From a virus: a DNA stretch of 64,000 nucleotides. Position numbers and translations under genes: made by a program. Under the pieces are notes generated by a model. The model saw only the letters and a program-made list of their open reading frames with translations, was not told the DNA's origin and made no database searches. Numbering within the stretch: the first letter of the stretch is position 1; the number at the start of each line of letters is the position of its first letter. Of this stretch, positions 1 through 7,770 are shown piece after piece. The stretch is from positions 1 to 64,000 of the IMG/VR virus record IMGVR_UViG_3300001847_000838. The stretch is one strand, 5' to 3'.

Positions 1-360
1 TTCCGCGGCTACAGCAAGGAGCGCCACGCCAGGACTGGCGGCCTCAATGCCAAGTTCCGCGAGAAGTACAACAGAGAGCACGGATCTAAGCTAAAAGCTC
101 CTGTGACTGAAAAAAAACCCTCTGGCAAACGTGCCGCTCGGAAGAAATCTTTCTGCGCTCGTATGTCCGGTGTTCCTGGCCCTACGTCTAAAGAAGGCAA
201 GCTTACTCCTAAGGGCGCTGCGCTGAAGCGCTGGCGCTGCAGCAAGTCCGAGGATATCTTCAAAGATAAGCTAGACCTGATCAAGAAGGCCGAGGAGGTC
301 TTGGACGTTGATCTTGATGACACCTTTCTTATCAATGACGAAGCTAACAGGAAGAAGTAG
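1..360 (+). CDS. DUF6321-like phage protein, 5' end cut by window
   Basis: The frame is open from base 1 to the TAG at 358-360, so the start lies outside the window. The visible residues carry the patterns GGLNAKFREKYNRE, KSFCARMSGVPG and LTPKGAALKRW, which I recognise from the small basic DUF6321 domain seen in many T4-like and marine phages; its function is not established. A lysine-rich and acidic tail (DLDDTF) follows. An internal GTG at 103 could start a shorter protein but would remove conserved residues. The next gene starts directly after this stop codon, so the two are probably co-transcribed. The domain match is from memory of the family pattern. Confidence 0.7.
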   Translation, partial: FRGYSKERHARTGGLNAKFREKYNREHGSKLKAPVTEKKPSGKRAARKKSFCARMSGVPGPTSKEGKLTPKGAALKRWRCSKSEDIFKDKLDLIKKAEEVLDVDLDDTFLINDEANRKK

Positions 361-2808
361 ATGGCGATCTTGAGCCCTCAGGAACACGAGAGCCTGATGC
401 ACGATGCCGCCCAGAAAGGTGACTGGGACGGAGCAATCGCGCATGCGAGGAGAGTTCCCAAGGCCTGGTCGCCTTTCGACAAGCTTCCGCAGTACAAGAT
501 CCCGCCCCACGCCATCGACAAGGTTCTGGACGCCTCCCCGCGGGACGACCGGGCCAACCTGCTCTTCGAGGTGGCAAGCAACCTCCATCCCGACCTTACT
601 GGCCCGCAGTTGAACAAGATCAGCGCTCTTGCTGGCGAGGATGCTTACGTAAACAAGGCTGTCAGGGAACATCCAAACTACAGCAAGGATGTCGAGGGCC
701 ACGAAGGAGAGTATGCCGCTTCCGAGTTCTGGAGATCCTATGAGAGAAGCGTGTCTCCCCACCACTTTGCCGCTATAAAGTCGATGTTGTCGGGTAAGCC
801 TGAGACTGTGTCTCACCGAGACAAAGAAGGTAGCAGCCACGGATCGAGCTACATCAGGGAAGGAAGGTTATTTGATGACAAAAAAAGTCTCATACATCTT
901 CCGGAAGATTTTTCTAAGTACAAAGCTTATGGGTACAAGACGGAAGCGGTGATACCCCACTTGCCAGCTCACGCTAGGAAGGTACAGGATCGTATCCTGA
1001 AGGATCCCGACATAGAAAAGAAGTACATAAACGGAAAGCCTCACGTGAAGGTTTATAGGGGCATTGCAGGTAGCTACGCAGACAAGGTAGCTAAGGCTGC
1101 CGGGTATGACAAGAATACGCACACCGTTAAGGATAAGGAATTGAAGATATCCGCGCTACCTTTTCATTCTTGGTCGCTTAGCCGTAACGTGGCAGAAGGA
1201 TTTGCTGATAGGGAACTTCCAGTAGAAGCTAGCGGAGAACATAAGGCTATCCTTTCTACATGGGTGCCTATAGATCACGTTTTGCACTCCGGTTTTCATA
1301 CGGTGCATCCTAGCCAGCAACACGCTCACCCCCACGAGCAAGAGCTGGTAGTGGCTCATCCGTCAGGAAGCTTTAGCGTACAAACCTCCGAAATGGAGTT
1401 TGGACATAAAGATCAACAAATCTCTAAACCAAATACGGTTAAAATAAAAAATACGTTAAACATTCCCAAAAAACTTGCCGCTTCAGAAGAAAGCAAAAAA
1501 AAGCTAACCAAACTTAAGCGTGCAGATGAAATAAATAATGTTAAATTAAAGGCTGGTATTGCACAAGAAATAAAAACAGTTGCAAGTCCAATTGCAGCAA
1601 AAAAAATAGCAATGCGTAATCTTGAAATAAACAGCAACCATTATGGTAATATACAACGTTCAGGAGTTAAAACTCCAAGTTATTTAATGAAAAATCCAAA
1701 GTTTAAACCTATATCAAAATTTATAGCTAAGGCTTATAAAGATGAAGATTTATGGCAAATTAAAGGACGTCATCAGCCAGGTTTTGCTAGGGACGTAGAC
1801 CATTCTGCTCACATAAAAGAGAACCCTGCTCCTGAAAATTATGTAAAAGCTGTGGAAGATATGTCCATCAAGATGCCAAATCTTGAGGAGGAAGGTAAGG
1901 AAGGAATATCCCCAAAGCTTGTAACCAAAGTTCCTAAGGCGTTCGACAATGAAGGAAAGCCAGCTGGAGGCTCTCATACGGTCATGATCAAGCCTTACCA
2001 CAAAGCTACCGAGCCGGGAACCGAGACCTATTCTCCGCATCCTATACATGGATGGGCAACTCTGACTACCAAAGGCCTGTTCAACGCAGCCGGTATAGGA
2101 AGCTTATCGGAGAAGGTTTCTGGGCATCACGTTCAAGGATTACCTGTTACGGTGCATCACTTTGAGGAAAACCACATGCCCCTAAAGTTTTCCAACAAAG
2201 AGATGGGGACGATCCCAGTCGATGCTAGACAGGCTCACAAAATAGCTGTTATAGATTTTTTATCTAACAATTTAGATAGGCACGCTGGTAACATGGCGTT
2301 AGAAAAAATACCTAATCAAGAAGGCTATCACAATCTGGTAGGTATTGACCACGATAGAAACTTTCAATACCAGAGAAGCCTTAACTTTATGGAGATGCCT
2401 CATTACAGAAGAAAGCTAGCCTCTCCAGAAAAACATGCAGAAGAGCATCTTTCGGATTATGAGAATCAAGGCGCAATGGTAAAACTATGGAATGCACCGT
2501 TTATAATGCACGATATAAACGATCCCGCCGTATATTCGTCTACTGCTAATTGGTGGCACGAAAATAAGGATAAGATTCAACAAGCTATGGATCATAATCT
2601 TAACCACATCAAAAATGAAGAACTAAAAAATCACATTTCAAAAAATTTTTTAGATCGTATGAACTACATGAACGAGTGGGCTAAGCAGGTAAAAGCTAAC
2701 CCTAGCGTTAAGCCTAAGGTTAAACCGGTAACCATAACGCCAGCGCCAGGACAACTTCATGCCCCTATAAGCGAACAAGAAATGGTTGCGCCAACTGATG
2801 TGGCTTGA
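361..2808 (+). CDS. ADP-ribosyltransferase / PI3-PI4-kinase-like fusion protein
   Basis: 815 residues, ATG directly after the previous stop. Residues about 225-340 show the R-S-E signature of arginine-type ADP-ribosyltransferases: R233 in VYRG, S270-W-S272 (the STS position) and E326-Q-E328 (the ExE motif). The C-terminal half looks like a PI3/PI4-kinase-fold enzyme: K544 in VMIKP, catalytic loop N637-L-D639-R-H641-A-G-N644, and a metal-binding segment I662-D-H-D665. It would therefore modify target proteins with ADP-ribose and transfer phosphate to an unknown substrate. The N-terminal 200 residues are not recognised. There is no signal peptide. Composition shifts from GC-rich (up to about 1400) to AT-rich, near the end of the ADP-ribosyltransferase part. 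It lies beside a MuF-like head gene, so delivery with the DNA is possible but inferred. Confidence 0.75.
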   Translation: MAILSPQEHESLMHDAAQKGDWDGAIAHARRVPKAWSPFDKLPQYKIPPHAIDKVLDASPRDDRANLLFEVASNLHPDLTGPQLNKISALAGEDAYVNKAVREHPNYSKDVEGHEGEYAASEFWRSYERSVSPHHFAAIKSMLSGKPETVSHRDKEGSSHGSSYIREGRLFDDKKSLIHLPEDFSKYKAYGYKTEAVIPHLPAHARKVQDRILKDPDIEKKYINGKPHVKVYRGIAGSYADKVAKAAGYDKNTHTVKDKELKISALPFHSWSLSRNVAEGFADRELPVEASGEHKAILSTWVPIDHVLHSGFHTVHPSQQHAHPHEQELVVAHPSGSFSVQTSEMEFGHKDQQISKPNTVKIKNTLNIPKKLAASEESKKKLTKLKRADEINNVKLKAGIAQEIKTVASPIAAKKIAMRNLEINSNHYGNIQRSGVKTPSYLMKNPKFKPISKFIAKAYKDEDLWQIKGRHQPGFARDVDHSAHIKENPAPENYVKAVEDMSIKMPNLEEEGKEGISPKLVTKVPKAFDNEGKPAGGSHTVMIKPYHKATEPGTETYSPHPIHGWATLTTKGLFNAAGIGSLSEKVSGHHVQGLPVTVHHFEENHMPLKFSNKEMGTIPVDARQAHKIAVIDFLSNNLDRHAGNMALEKIPNQEGYHNLVGIDHDRNFQYQRSLNFMEMPHYRRKLASPEKHAEEHLSDYENQGAMVKLWNAPFIMHDINDPAVYSSTANWWHENKDKIQQAMDHNLNHIKNEELKNHISKNFLDRMNYMNEWAKQVKANPSVKPKVKPVTITPAPGQLHAPISEQEMVAPTDVA

Positions 2809-2833
2809 CAATAGGGTTGATTTATTTTAGGAT
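2805..2833 (+). promoter_or_regulatory. Sigma70-type promoter, possibly giving a leaderless mRNA
   Basis: TTGACA (2805-2810), 17-base spacer, TAGGAT (2828-2833). The start codon at 2840 lies six bases after the -10 box, where transcription would begin, so the transcript may be leaderless. The -10 region also contains AGGA, which could instead act as a ribosome binding site for a transcript begun upstream. Confidence 0.5.
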
Positions 2834-2839
2834 GTACCT

Positions 2840-3049
2840 ATGAAGCTAGTAATGAAGAGCGCATACGGCGGAAAAACTATAGAATACCCGATAAACAATC
2901 TAGAAGATCTAGCAGAGTTTCTGCAAGAGTTTCCTTCCGCTACCCATGCAGCCGTCAGCTTAGGAAAAGGAAACCTTGAGCAGATGGCCACCCTAGCAGC
3001 TAAGTATTTGTCAAGCCATCACATGGACGTTAAGTTGGTCAAGGATTAA
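2840..3049 (+). CDS. Small hypothetical protein
   Basis: 69 residues, no recognised family. The sequence looks like a compact alpha/beta domain, with a predicted strand (KLVMKSAYGG), a helix around LEDLAEFLQEF and a further helix QMATLAAKYL. It follows a near-consensus promoter that places the transcription start at or near the ATG. Its last 11 bases overlap, tail to tail, the end of the minus-strand peptidase gene, so no terminator separates the two convergent transcripts. The good promoter and the conserved-looking fold support it as a real gene. Confidence 0.6.
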   Translation: MKLVMKSAYGGKTIEYPINNLEDLAEFLQEFPSATHAAVSLGKGNLEQMATLAAKYLSSHHMDVKLVKD

Positions 3050-3476
3050 ACCAAATTGATTTGCTTTCTTTGTAGGATCCGTAAGGAACTATCTGAAAGT
3101 GACACCAGTTGGGTGTCGCAGAAAAAGCTTCCATCCAAAGACCGATCTCCTTAAGCTTGTCCTCGTTTGCCTCGCACCACTGTTGAAGTTCCTTGCTTGG
3201 ATCATATATGTCGACGGCTTGTCCAAACAAATGCTTAGACTTCATGGGTACCTTAGATTCGTCAAATACACCATCCTCAAAAGGAGCTTTTTTCTTGCTT
3301 GCCTTATCGCGATAGATTTGCAGGTGATCTTCCATAGAGCGAAGACCGGAAGTTACCTTCATGGGTCTTCCCCAACAAGCCCTAATTTTGTTAATGCGTT
3401 CCATCAAGATCTCTAAATTTGCTCTTTGTTCAGAGGTAGCCTCATCTTTCGGGTCAAGTTCCTTCATGGATATCAT
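3039..3476 (-). CDS. Peptidase M15-family zinc peptidase (endolysin or virion muralytic candidate)
   Basis: 145 residues. The pattern VTSGLRS, then S80-K-H82-L-F-G-Q-A-V-D89, then W124-C-H126, matches the M15A group (D-Ala-D-Ala carboxypeptidase / L-Ala-D-Glu peptidase fold); zinc ligands would be H82, D89 and H126. It would cut peptide cross-links of peptidoglycan. There is no signal peptide and no membrane segment, so it needs a holin or acts from the virion. The start ATG overlaps the stop of the MuF-like gene (ATGA), so it is the last gene of the head operon. No holin was recognised in the window. Lysis versus entry role cannot be told from sequence. Confidence 0.8.
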   Translation of the reverse strand: MISMKELDPKDEATSEQRANLEILMERINKIRACWGRPMKVTSGLRSMEDHLQIYRDKASKKKAPFEDGVFDESKVPMKSKHLFGQAVDIYDPSKELQQWCEANEDKLKEIGLWMEAFSATPNWCHFQIVPYGSYKESKSIWFNP

Positions 3477-4246
3477 GATTTGCTTCCCTGACGTTCATAC
3501 TCGTTATGGTTGTGAGATATGTATGATATGATGCCGTTCTTAAATCCAAAACCGGGAGGAAGCAGCGTGAGGCTGCATCTGCAGTGCGGGTGCAAACCGC
3601 AAACCTTTGGGCTGCTCTCCCCCTTCTTATGATACGAGTATCCAAGCTCGCTCATTTTCCACACGCGCGGAGTAATGCCGTCCCTTAGCATGTGAAGACG
3701 CTTGCATTCTGAGCAGGTCACGGAGTCTTTTATTACAACAAAAAAGACGGTGGGATCTTCCTGACCAATGGATGCGCCCACCTTAGCTATTGTCATAAGC
3801 TTGCCCATGTTGCGAGCCTTTGTAGCCTCCGCCTCCGCAATCAGCTTAACGTGATCCCTAGCCTTGTTCAGTACCTCTGCTATCTTTCCTTTTATCTGCG
3901 CCTCTGAGGGAGTCTCTCCCTTAGCGCGAGCTTCGCGAACGTAGGAGTCTACCGCTTCTACGAGCTGAGTCTTGGTTTTTACCTTCAAAGATTCCATGAA
4001 ACCGTGCGCGGTAGACAGAAGACTTTTCATGGCCTCCTCCTCTTTAGGTAGAGGGCGAGTGTTTCCCATCGATTGCACGAAGAGGTGTGCCAACGTTAAG
4101 GTTGGGGAGGAGCTGAAGATGATCGTCTTCTTGTTACGAAAAGCGGGTATCGTACCAAGAAGTCGGTGAGCTATCCGATCGAACATGAGATCTACGATCC
4201 CAGATATGACGTCCTTGACAGGGTCTGAGATACCGCGCACGATCAA
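3473..4246 (-). CDS. MuF-like / SPP1 gp7-like minor head morphogenesis protein
   Basis: 257 residues. The C-terminal part has the typical cysteine/histidine pattern of the Mu F-type head morphogenesis domain: C-S-E-C, then LRDGITPRVW, then GLHPHCRCSLTLLPPG. A helical region with many charged residues precedes it. Proteins of this type bind the portal vertex inside the procapsid and are often ejected with DNA. The start is a TTG that overlaps the upstream stop (TTGA at 4246-4243), indicating translational coupling. Position after portal and scaffold-like gene supports the call. No toxin domain is fused to it. Confidence 0.7.
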   Translation of the reverse strand: MIVRGISDPVKDVISGIVDLMFDRIAHRLLGTIPAFRNKKTIIFSSSPTLTLAHLFVQSMGNTRPLPKEEEAMKSLLSTAHGFMESLKVKTKTQLVEAVDSYVREARAKGETPSEAQIKGKIAEVLNKARDHVKLIAEAEATKARNMGKLMTIAKVGASIGQEDPTVFFVVIKDSVTCSECKRLHMLRDGITPRVWKMSELGYSYHKKGESSPKVCGLHPHCRCSLTLLPPGFGFKNGIISYISHNHNEYERQGSKS

Positions 4247-4866
4247 TCTTCCTTCTTGGTAAGGGCCTCTGTCCCCAAGGCTCTCATGATCTCGGAGCTT
4301 GCTCCGCTAGCCTCCGACTCCCACTTTGTTAGGATGTCGTTAACTATCTTCTCTTGCAAGGCTACAGAGTTCTTTCCCTGAGATCCTAGGTTGGCACCTG
4401 CGCGAGCCGGAATCTTCTTTGGTAGCAAGGAAACCTTACCAAAACTTTTTAATGATTTAGCTACCTGCACGTTGGTGCGAAAGTTCTTGATCTTCTCTAT
4501 GGACTTCTTAAGCTCTTCAAACTTCCTTAGGTCCTCAGACTTACTTACCAAGCTTTCAAGCTCAGCTATGTGCTGATCAAGCTCTTGGTCGTTGGATTCT
4601 TGAGGCTGCATCTCCGCCTCTTGCTGATCCTCGCCTTGCTGCCCTGGTTGTTCCGAAGCCCCCGCTTCTTGCGGAGAGGCTTGAGCTGCCTGCGCCTGAG
4701 CGCCCTGCATCATCTGAGCATTCTGCGCCATCTGCTGCTGCATGTCTGACACCTGAGTATCCGTAGCTCCCTTCTCGTAACCTTGGCGAAAGGCAAGATC
4801 AAGGGATGACGCAAAGCGCCTTCTGAGTTCTAAATACTTATTCTTCCAGTCGATGGTATCTCTCAT
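4243..4866 (-). CDS. Scaffold-like coiled-coil protein of the head operon
   Basis: 207 residues. A Met/Gln/Ala-rich middle (about residues 40-90) is followed by a strongly charged predicted coiled coil (ELDQHIAELESLVSKSEDL...) and a basic stretch. No sequence family is recognised. Gene position between portal and MuF-like gene, low complexity and coiled-coil character resemble capsid scaffolding or portal-associated proteins; this role is inferred. The upstream AGAAGGT gives a ribosome binding site. The 56 bases upstream (4867-4923) hold no other feature. Confidence 0.5.
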   Translation of the reverse strand: MRDTIDWKNKYLELRRRFASSLDLAFRQGYEKGATDTQVSDMQQQMAQNAQMMQGAQAQAAQASPQEAGASEQPGQQGEDQQEAEMQPQESNDQELDQHIAELESLVSKSEDLRKFEELKKSIEKIKNFRTNVQVAKSLKSFGKVSLLPKKIPARAGANLGSQGKNSVALQEKIVNDILTKWESEASGASSEIMRALGTEALTKKED

Positions 4867-4923
4867 GGTGTTACCTTCTTTTTGTTAACCAAGAAATCTT
4901 ATCGTCTTATCCTGACGTTACGA

Positions 4924-6798
4924 TTATTGCTCTTCTTCTTTTTCGCCGATATTTCCTGGCTCATCATCTTCTTCAAGATAATCTGAAACCGCCATCTTAA
5001 GAAGTTCGAAGGCATACGGGCGAGTAGCGTAGTATGCCTTTATCGCTGTAGGGTTAGCTTGCATAAGGATGTTCATGTGCTGTATCCAGAAAGGGTCTCG
5101 ATGATACCAAAGCGTCGGATCCATCTGCGCTGCTGGATCCTCCAAAAATCCTTCCCTAAGCTCTGAAACTCTTAAGACCTTATCAGCTATGACCTGCCAC
5201 CGCTCGTTAAACGGAAAGTCTCCAGCTAAAGACTTGCCAATAGGATGCTTATCAACGTCTCCCAAAACCTCGTCCATGGTCATGTGGATAGGCATGTCTT
5301 GTTGTAATCTAAGAGACTCCTGCTCTCTACTCTGAGCGTCAAGGCCTGATAACTGTATGTAGCAGATCTGAGAAAGTTCTGGGTCAATTATAGGAAACAG
5401 TTTCTCGTTGAAGAAGGATTGAAATTTAAGAATCAACGGACGAAGGCCAGTATCGCGAGCTGCCGTAAGCTTAAACTCGTTTCCACTTTCGGAAAGCGTT
5501 TGCTGGTTTGTTCCTCTAGACAAGTGTCCGTACCCAGGTAGTTCATCTGGACTCATATTGAAGGTAGACAGTATGTTTCTAGCTACCTGATCGTAGAGAA
5601 ACTGAAACTCTCCATCTCCTGCATTTGAGGTCATTGGGATCCACATCACATCATCGGTAGGATTAACTCCAAAAACCGGTGCTCGAAAAGCGTTGTTCAC
5701 ACTATTTACCGATGCTACGAAATCTTGACGAATCTTGTTCAGGGTAGCTTGGTCGATCTCTTCCGATTTTACTACCAGCATACCCTTGGCAGCTCTGCCA
5801 TTTTGAAAATACAAGCGATTATATGCGTCTATAGAAAGGTGGGTTGTAATAGAGCTAATGCAAGTATCGATTGGAGTTACAGGATAGCCCGCGTGCTCCA
5901 CATCAGTTGATGGATAGATATTGTATACAATAAGCTCTTCATGGTTGAATGCCTGCATAGGTATACCGTCAATTGCCTGAATATAAGCGTACTCATCCTC
6001 ACTTAGTTTATTGATATCTATTTTAACGCCTGTAAGTTGTTCGAGCTTTCTGGCAGATGCTTCACGTACTGCTTGCGCTCCGTATTCGCCTTTTTTTACC
6101 GTATTATAGATTGTACCTACGTCTACGGGCCTAAACGAATGAAACTTTCTATTTGGTCCATCACTATCAAAGATAATCTCGGTAGCAAACCTACCAAAAG
6201 TAAGACCGTTTCTAGCCTGCAAATCTAAAAATTCAGAAAGTGACATTCTTTCATCTTCAGATAGACCTTGAACATTTCCACAGTTTAATAGCAACTTTTC
6301 TGCAATTCCAATTCGTTCTCGAATTTTTACCATTTGTTCAGGCTTAACGTACTGCTCAAATTCGGGTTTAAGGTTGATTTCCATACCAACGTCAAATCGG
6401 TCTCGACGTTTATGACCATGCATAGCCAAAGTATTGCCGCGTGCTCTAAGTACGGAAGCTACAAGATGGTTTTGAGTACGAATAAGTTTTAAAACATGAT
6501 CTGGAAGAAGCTTTCTTTTGGTTTTAAAAAGACCAGCATAATCAGAAACTTCAATAGGATCTTCATAGAACGCAAGTTTTACGTTCTTTTTTTGTCCGGA
6601 TCCAGAATCTATCATACCTTTAATAAGAGGCGATAAAGGGCCACCAGAACGACCTGACGCATGCTCTAAACCGCTAGTTGTAAGCGCCTGCATCAATTGT
6701 TCATCTAGATTTGGAGGATTGCCAGATAAACCTTCTGACTTCTCTACCCCTTCGAACATTATGGGTTTTTTTTCGTTCTGGTCTTTTTTATCAATCAT
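4924..6798 (-). CDS. Portal protein
   Basis: 624 residues. Composition, length and local patterns match phage portal proteins: an early segment LIRTQNHLVASVLRARGN, a middle part with NHEELIVYNIYPST (a clip/wing hallmark), a helix GRAAKGMLVVK and a later FNMSPDELPGYGHLSRGTNQQ segment typical of the region before the channel helix. It would form the dodecameric DNA channel and dock the terminase. The acidic tail (EEDDEPGNIGEKEEEQ) is common at portal C-termini. It lies downstream of the terminase gene with one structural gene between them, the expected order. Confidence 0.85.
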   Translation of the reverse strand: MIDKKDQNEKKPIMFEGVEKSEGLSGNPPNLDEQLMQALTTSGLEHASGRSGGPLSPLIKGMIDSGSGQKKNVKLAFYEDPIEVSDYAGLFKTKRKLLPDHVLKLIRTQNHLVASVLRARGNTLAMHGHKRRDRFDVGMEINLKPEFEQYVKPEQMVKIRERIGIAEKLLLNCGNVQGLSEDERMSLSEFLDLQARNGLTFGRFATEIIFDSDGPNRKFHSFRPVDVGTIYNTVKKGEYGAQAVREASARKLEQLTGVKIDINKLSEDEYAYIQAIDGIPMQAFNHEELIVYNIYPSTDVEHAGYPVTPIDTCISSITTHLSIDAYNRLYFQNGRAAKGMLVVKSEEIDQATLNKIRQDFVASVNSVNNAFRAPVFGVNPTDDVMWIPMTSNAGDGEFQFLYDQVARNILSTFNMSPDELPGYGHLSRGTNQQTLSESGNEFKLTAARDTGLRPLILKFQSFFNEKLFPIIDPELSQICYIQLSGLDAQSREQESLRLQQDMPIHMTMDEVLGDVDKHPIGKSLAGDFPFNERWQVIADKVLRVSELREGFLEDPAAQMDPTLWYHRDPFWIQHMNILMQANPTAIKAYYATRPYAFELLKMAVSDYLEEDDEPGNIGEKEEEQ

Positions 6799-6801
6799 TA
6801 T

Positions 6802-7743
6802 TTACTCTACAGCGGCGAAGAACACATTAGTAGACTCTATTCCATTATTTTCTACGCTCATAGACCATATAATATCAGATCTTAAAAGCTGCCCTGGAAC
6901 AGCTACAGTTTCTCTTATTAAAGGAGAAAGTTTAACAGAATCTAGCCCATTAGTCAAAACCTCCAATGGTTTGCTAGTTTCTAAATAAACTATTACTTTA
7001 GCTGCGCTATATATAGCAATTTCATTTGTAGTTACAGTCTCTAAAGGAAGAGATTTAGAAGAAAAGAATTCAATCAAGTTATCCTGTACAGCGGTTACTT
7101 CATACGCTGCCTGTGAAGCTATACTAAAACCCCCAAAGATTCTTAAGGTATCTCCTACTTGAACACCAGAAGCTGAATAGATTCTAATTTGGTTGACAAA
7201 ATCTGCGCCTAAAATTACAGGACTTTCGGTTACTCCAGAAGGATTTTCTACAGTAAAGCTTGTAGCTGTAATAGCTATTACCTTAAATCTACCGCGATTA
7301 CCGGCAGCAAACTGAGATCCTATAAGAACCTCATCTCCCACAATAACGCCTCCTGCAATCAGACTTAAAAGGGTGCCACCCGTGCTAGCGAATGTCAAAA
7401 TACTGTTGTTTGACGTTACCGTTACCTGCGTGGTAGCGTCAGACCCAACTGTCCGTGCTATGCGGAACTGGGGAGCCGTACCTCCTACATGCTTCAGCAC
7501 ATATGTACTACCACTTTTTAATAAAAGTTGGTACTGCGTAGTGCCATCTTGAAGCAGGGAACGGGTTCCGTCAAACAGTATTCGACTTTCTCCGGGGGCA
7601 AGAGTAAAAGAAAGGCTTATTGGACGATCTGTAGCAAGGCCAGAAAGTTGGCGAAACCATCTAAAATTATTAAGTGATGGATTATTTGAGGATGCCTCGT
7701 CCTCGTAGCAATTAAGATAGATGTTCATGTTAAGCTTGGCCAT
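6802..7743 (-). CDS. Structural protein with baseplate-like repeat, next to portal
   Basis: 313 residues, beta-rich and Thr/Ser-rich, no signal peptide. Two internal segments follow the same pattern, a G-D start, N or Q at mid-position, then F/Y-x-V: GDEVLIGSQFAAGNRGRFKV and GDTLRIFGGFSIASQAAYEV. The same module occurs repeatedly in the baseplate proteins encoded at 56759-64000. A neck, head-decoration or head-fibre function is therefore likely, but no specific family is recognised. GAGG upstream of the ATG acts as ribosome binding site. It lies three bases before the portal gene. Confidence 0.55.
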   Translation of the reverse strand: MAKLNMNIYLNCYEDEASSNNPSLNNFRWFRQLSGLATDRPISLSFTLAPGESRILFDGTRSLLQDGTTQYQLLLKSGSTYVLKHVGGTAPQFRIARTVGSDATTQVTVTSNNSILTFASTGGTLLSLIAGGVIVGDEVLIGSQFAAGNRGRFKVIAITATSFTVENPSGVTESPVILGADFVNQIRIYSASGVQVGDTLRIFGGFSIASQAAYEVTAVQDNLIEFFSSKSLPLETVTTNEIAIYSAAKVIVYLETSKPLEVLTNGLDSVKLSPLIRETVAVPGQLLRSDIIWSMSVENNGIESTNVFFAAVE

Positions 7744-7770
7744 CGTTATACCTCATGTTAAAGATTATCG

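Noticed and set aside
1-360. Assigning the phage to cyanophages because of the DUF6321-like domain
   Set aside because: No photosynthesis-related gene is present, and the domain occurs in phages of diverse hosts.
271-840. 189-residue minus-strand frame
   Set aside because: Antisense to the fusion gene in its GC-rich part; no ribosome binding site and no domain-like pattern.
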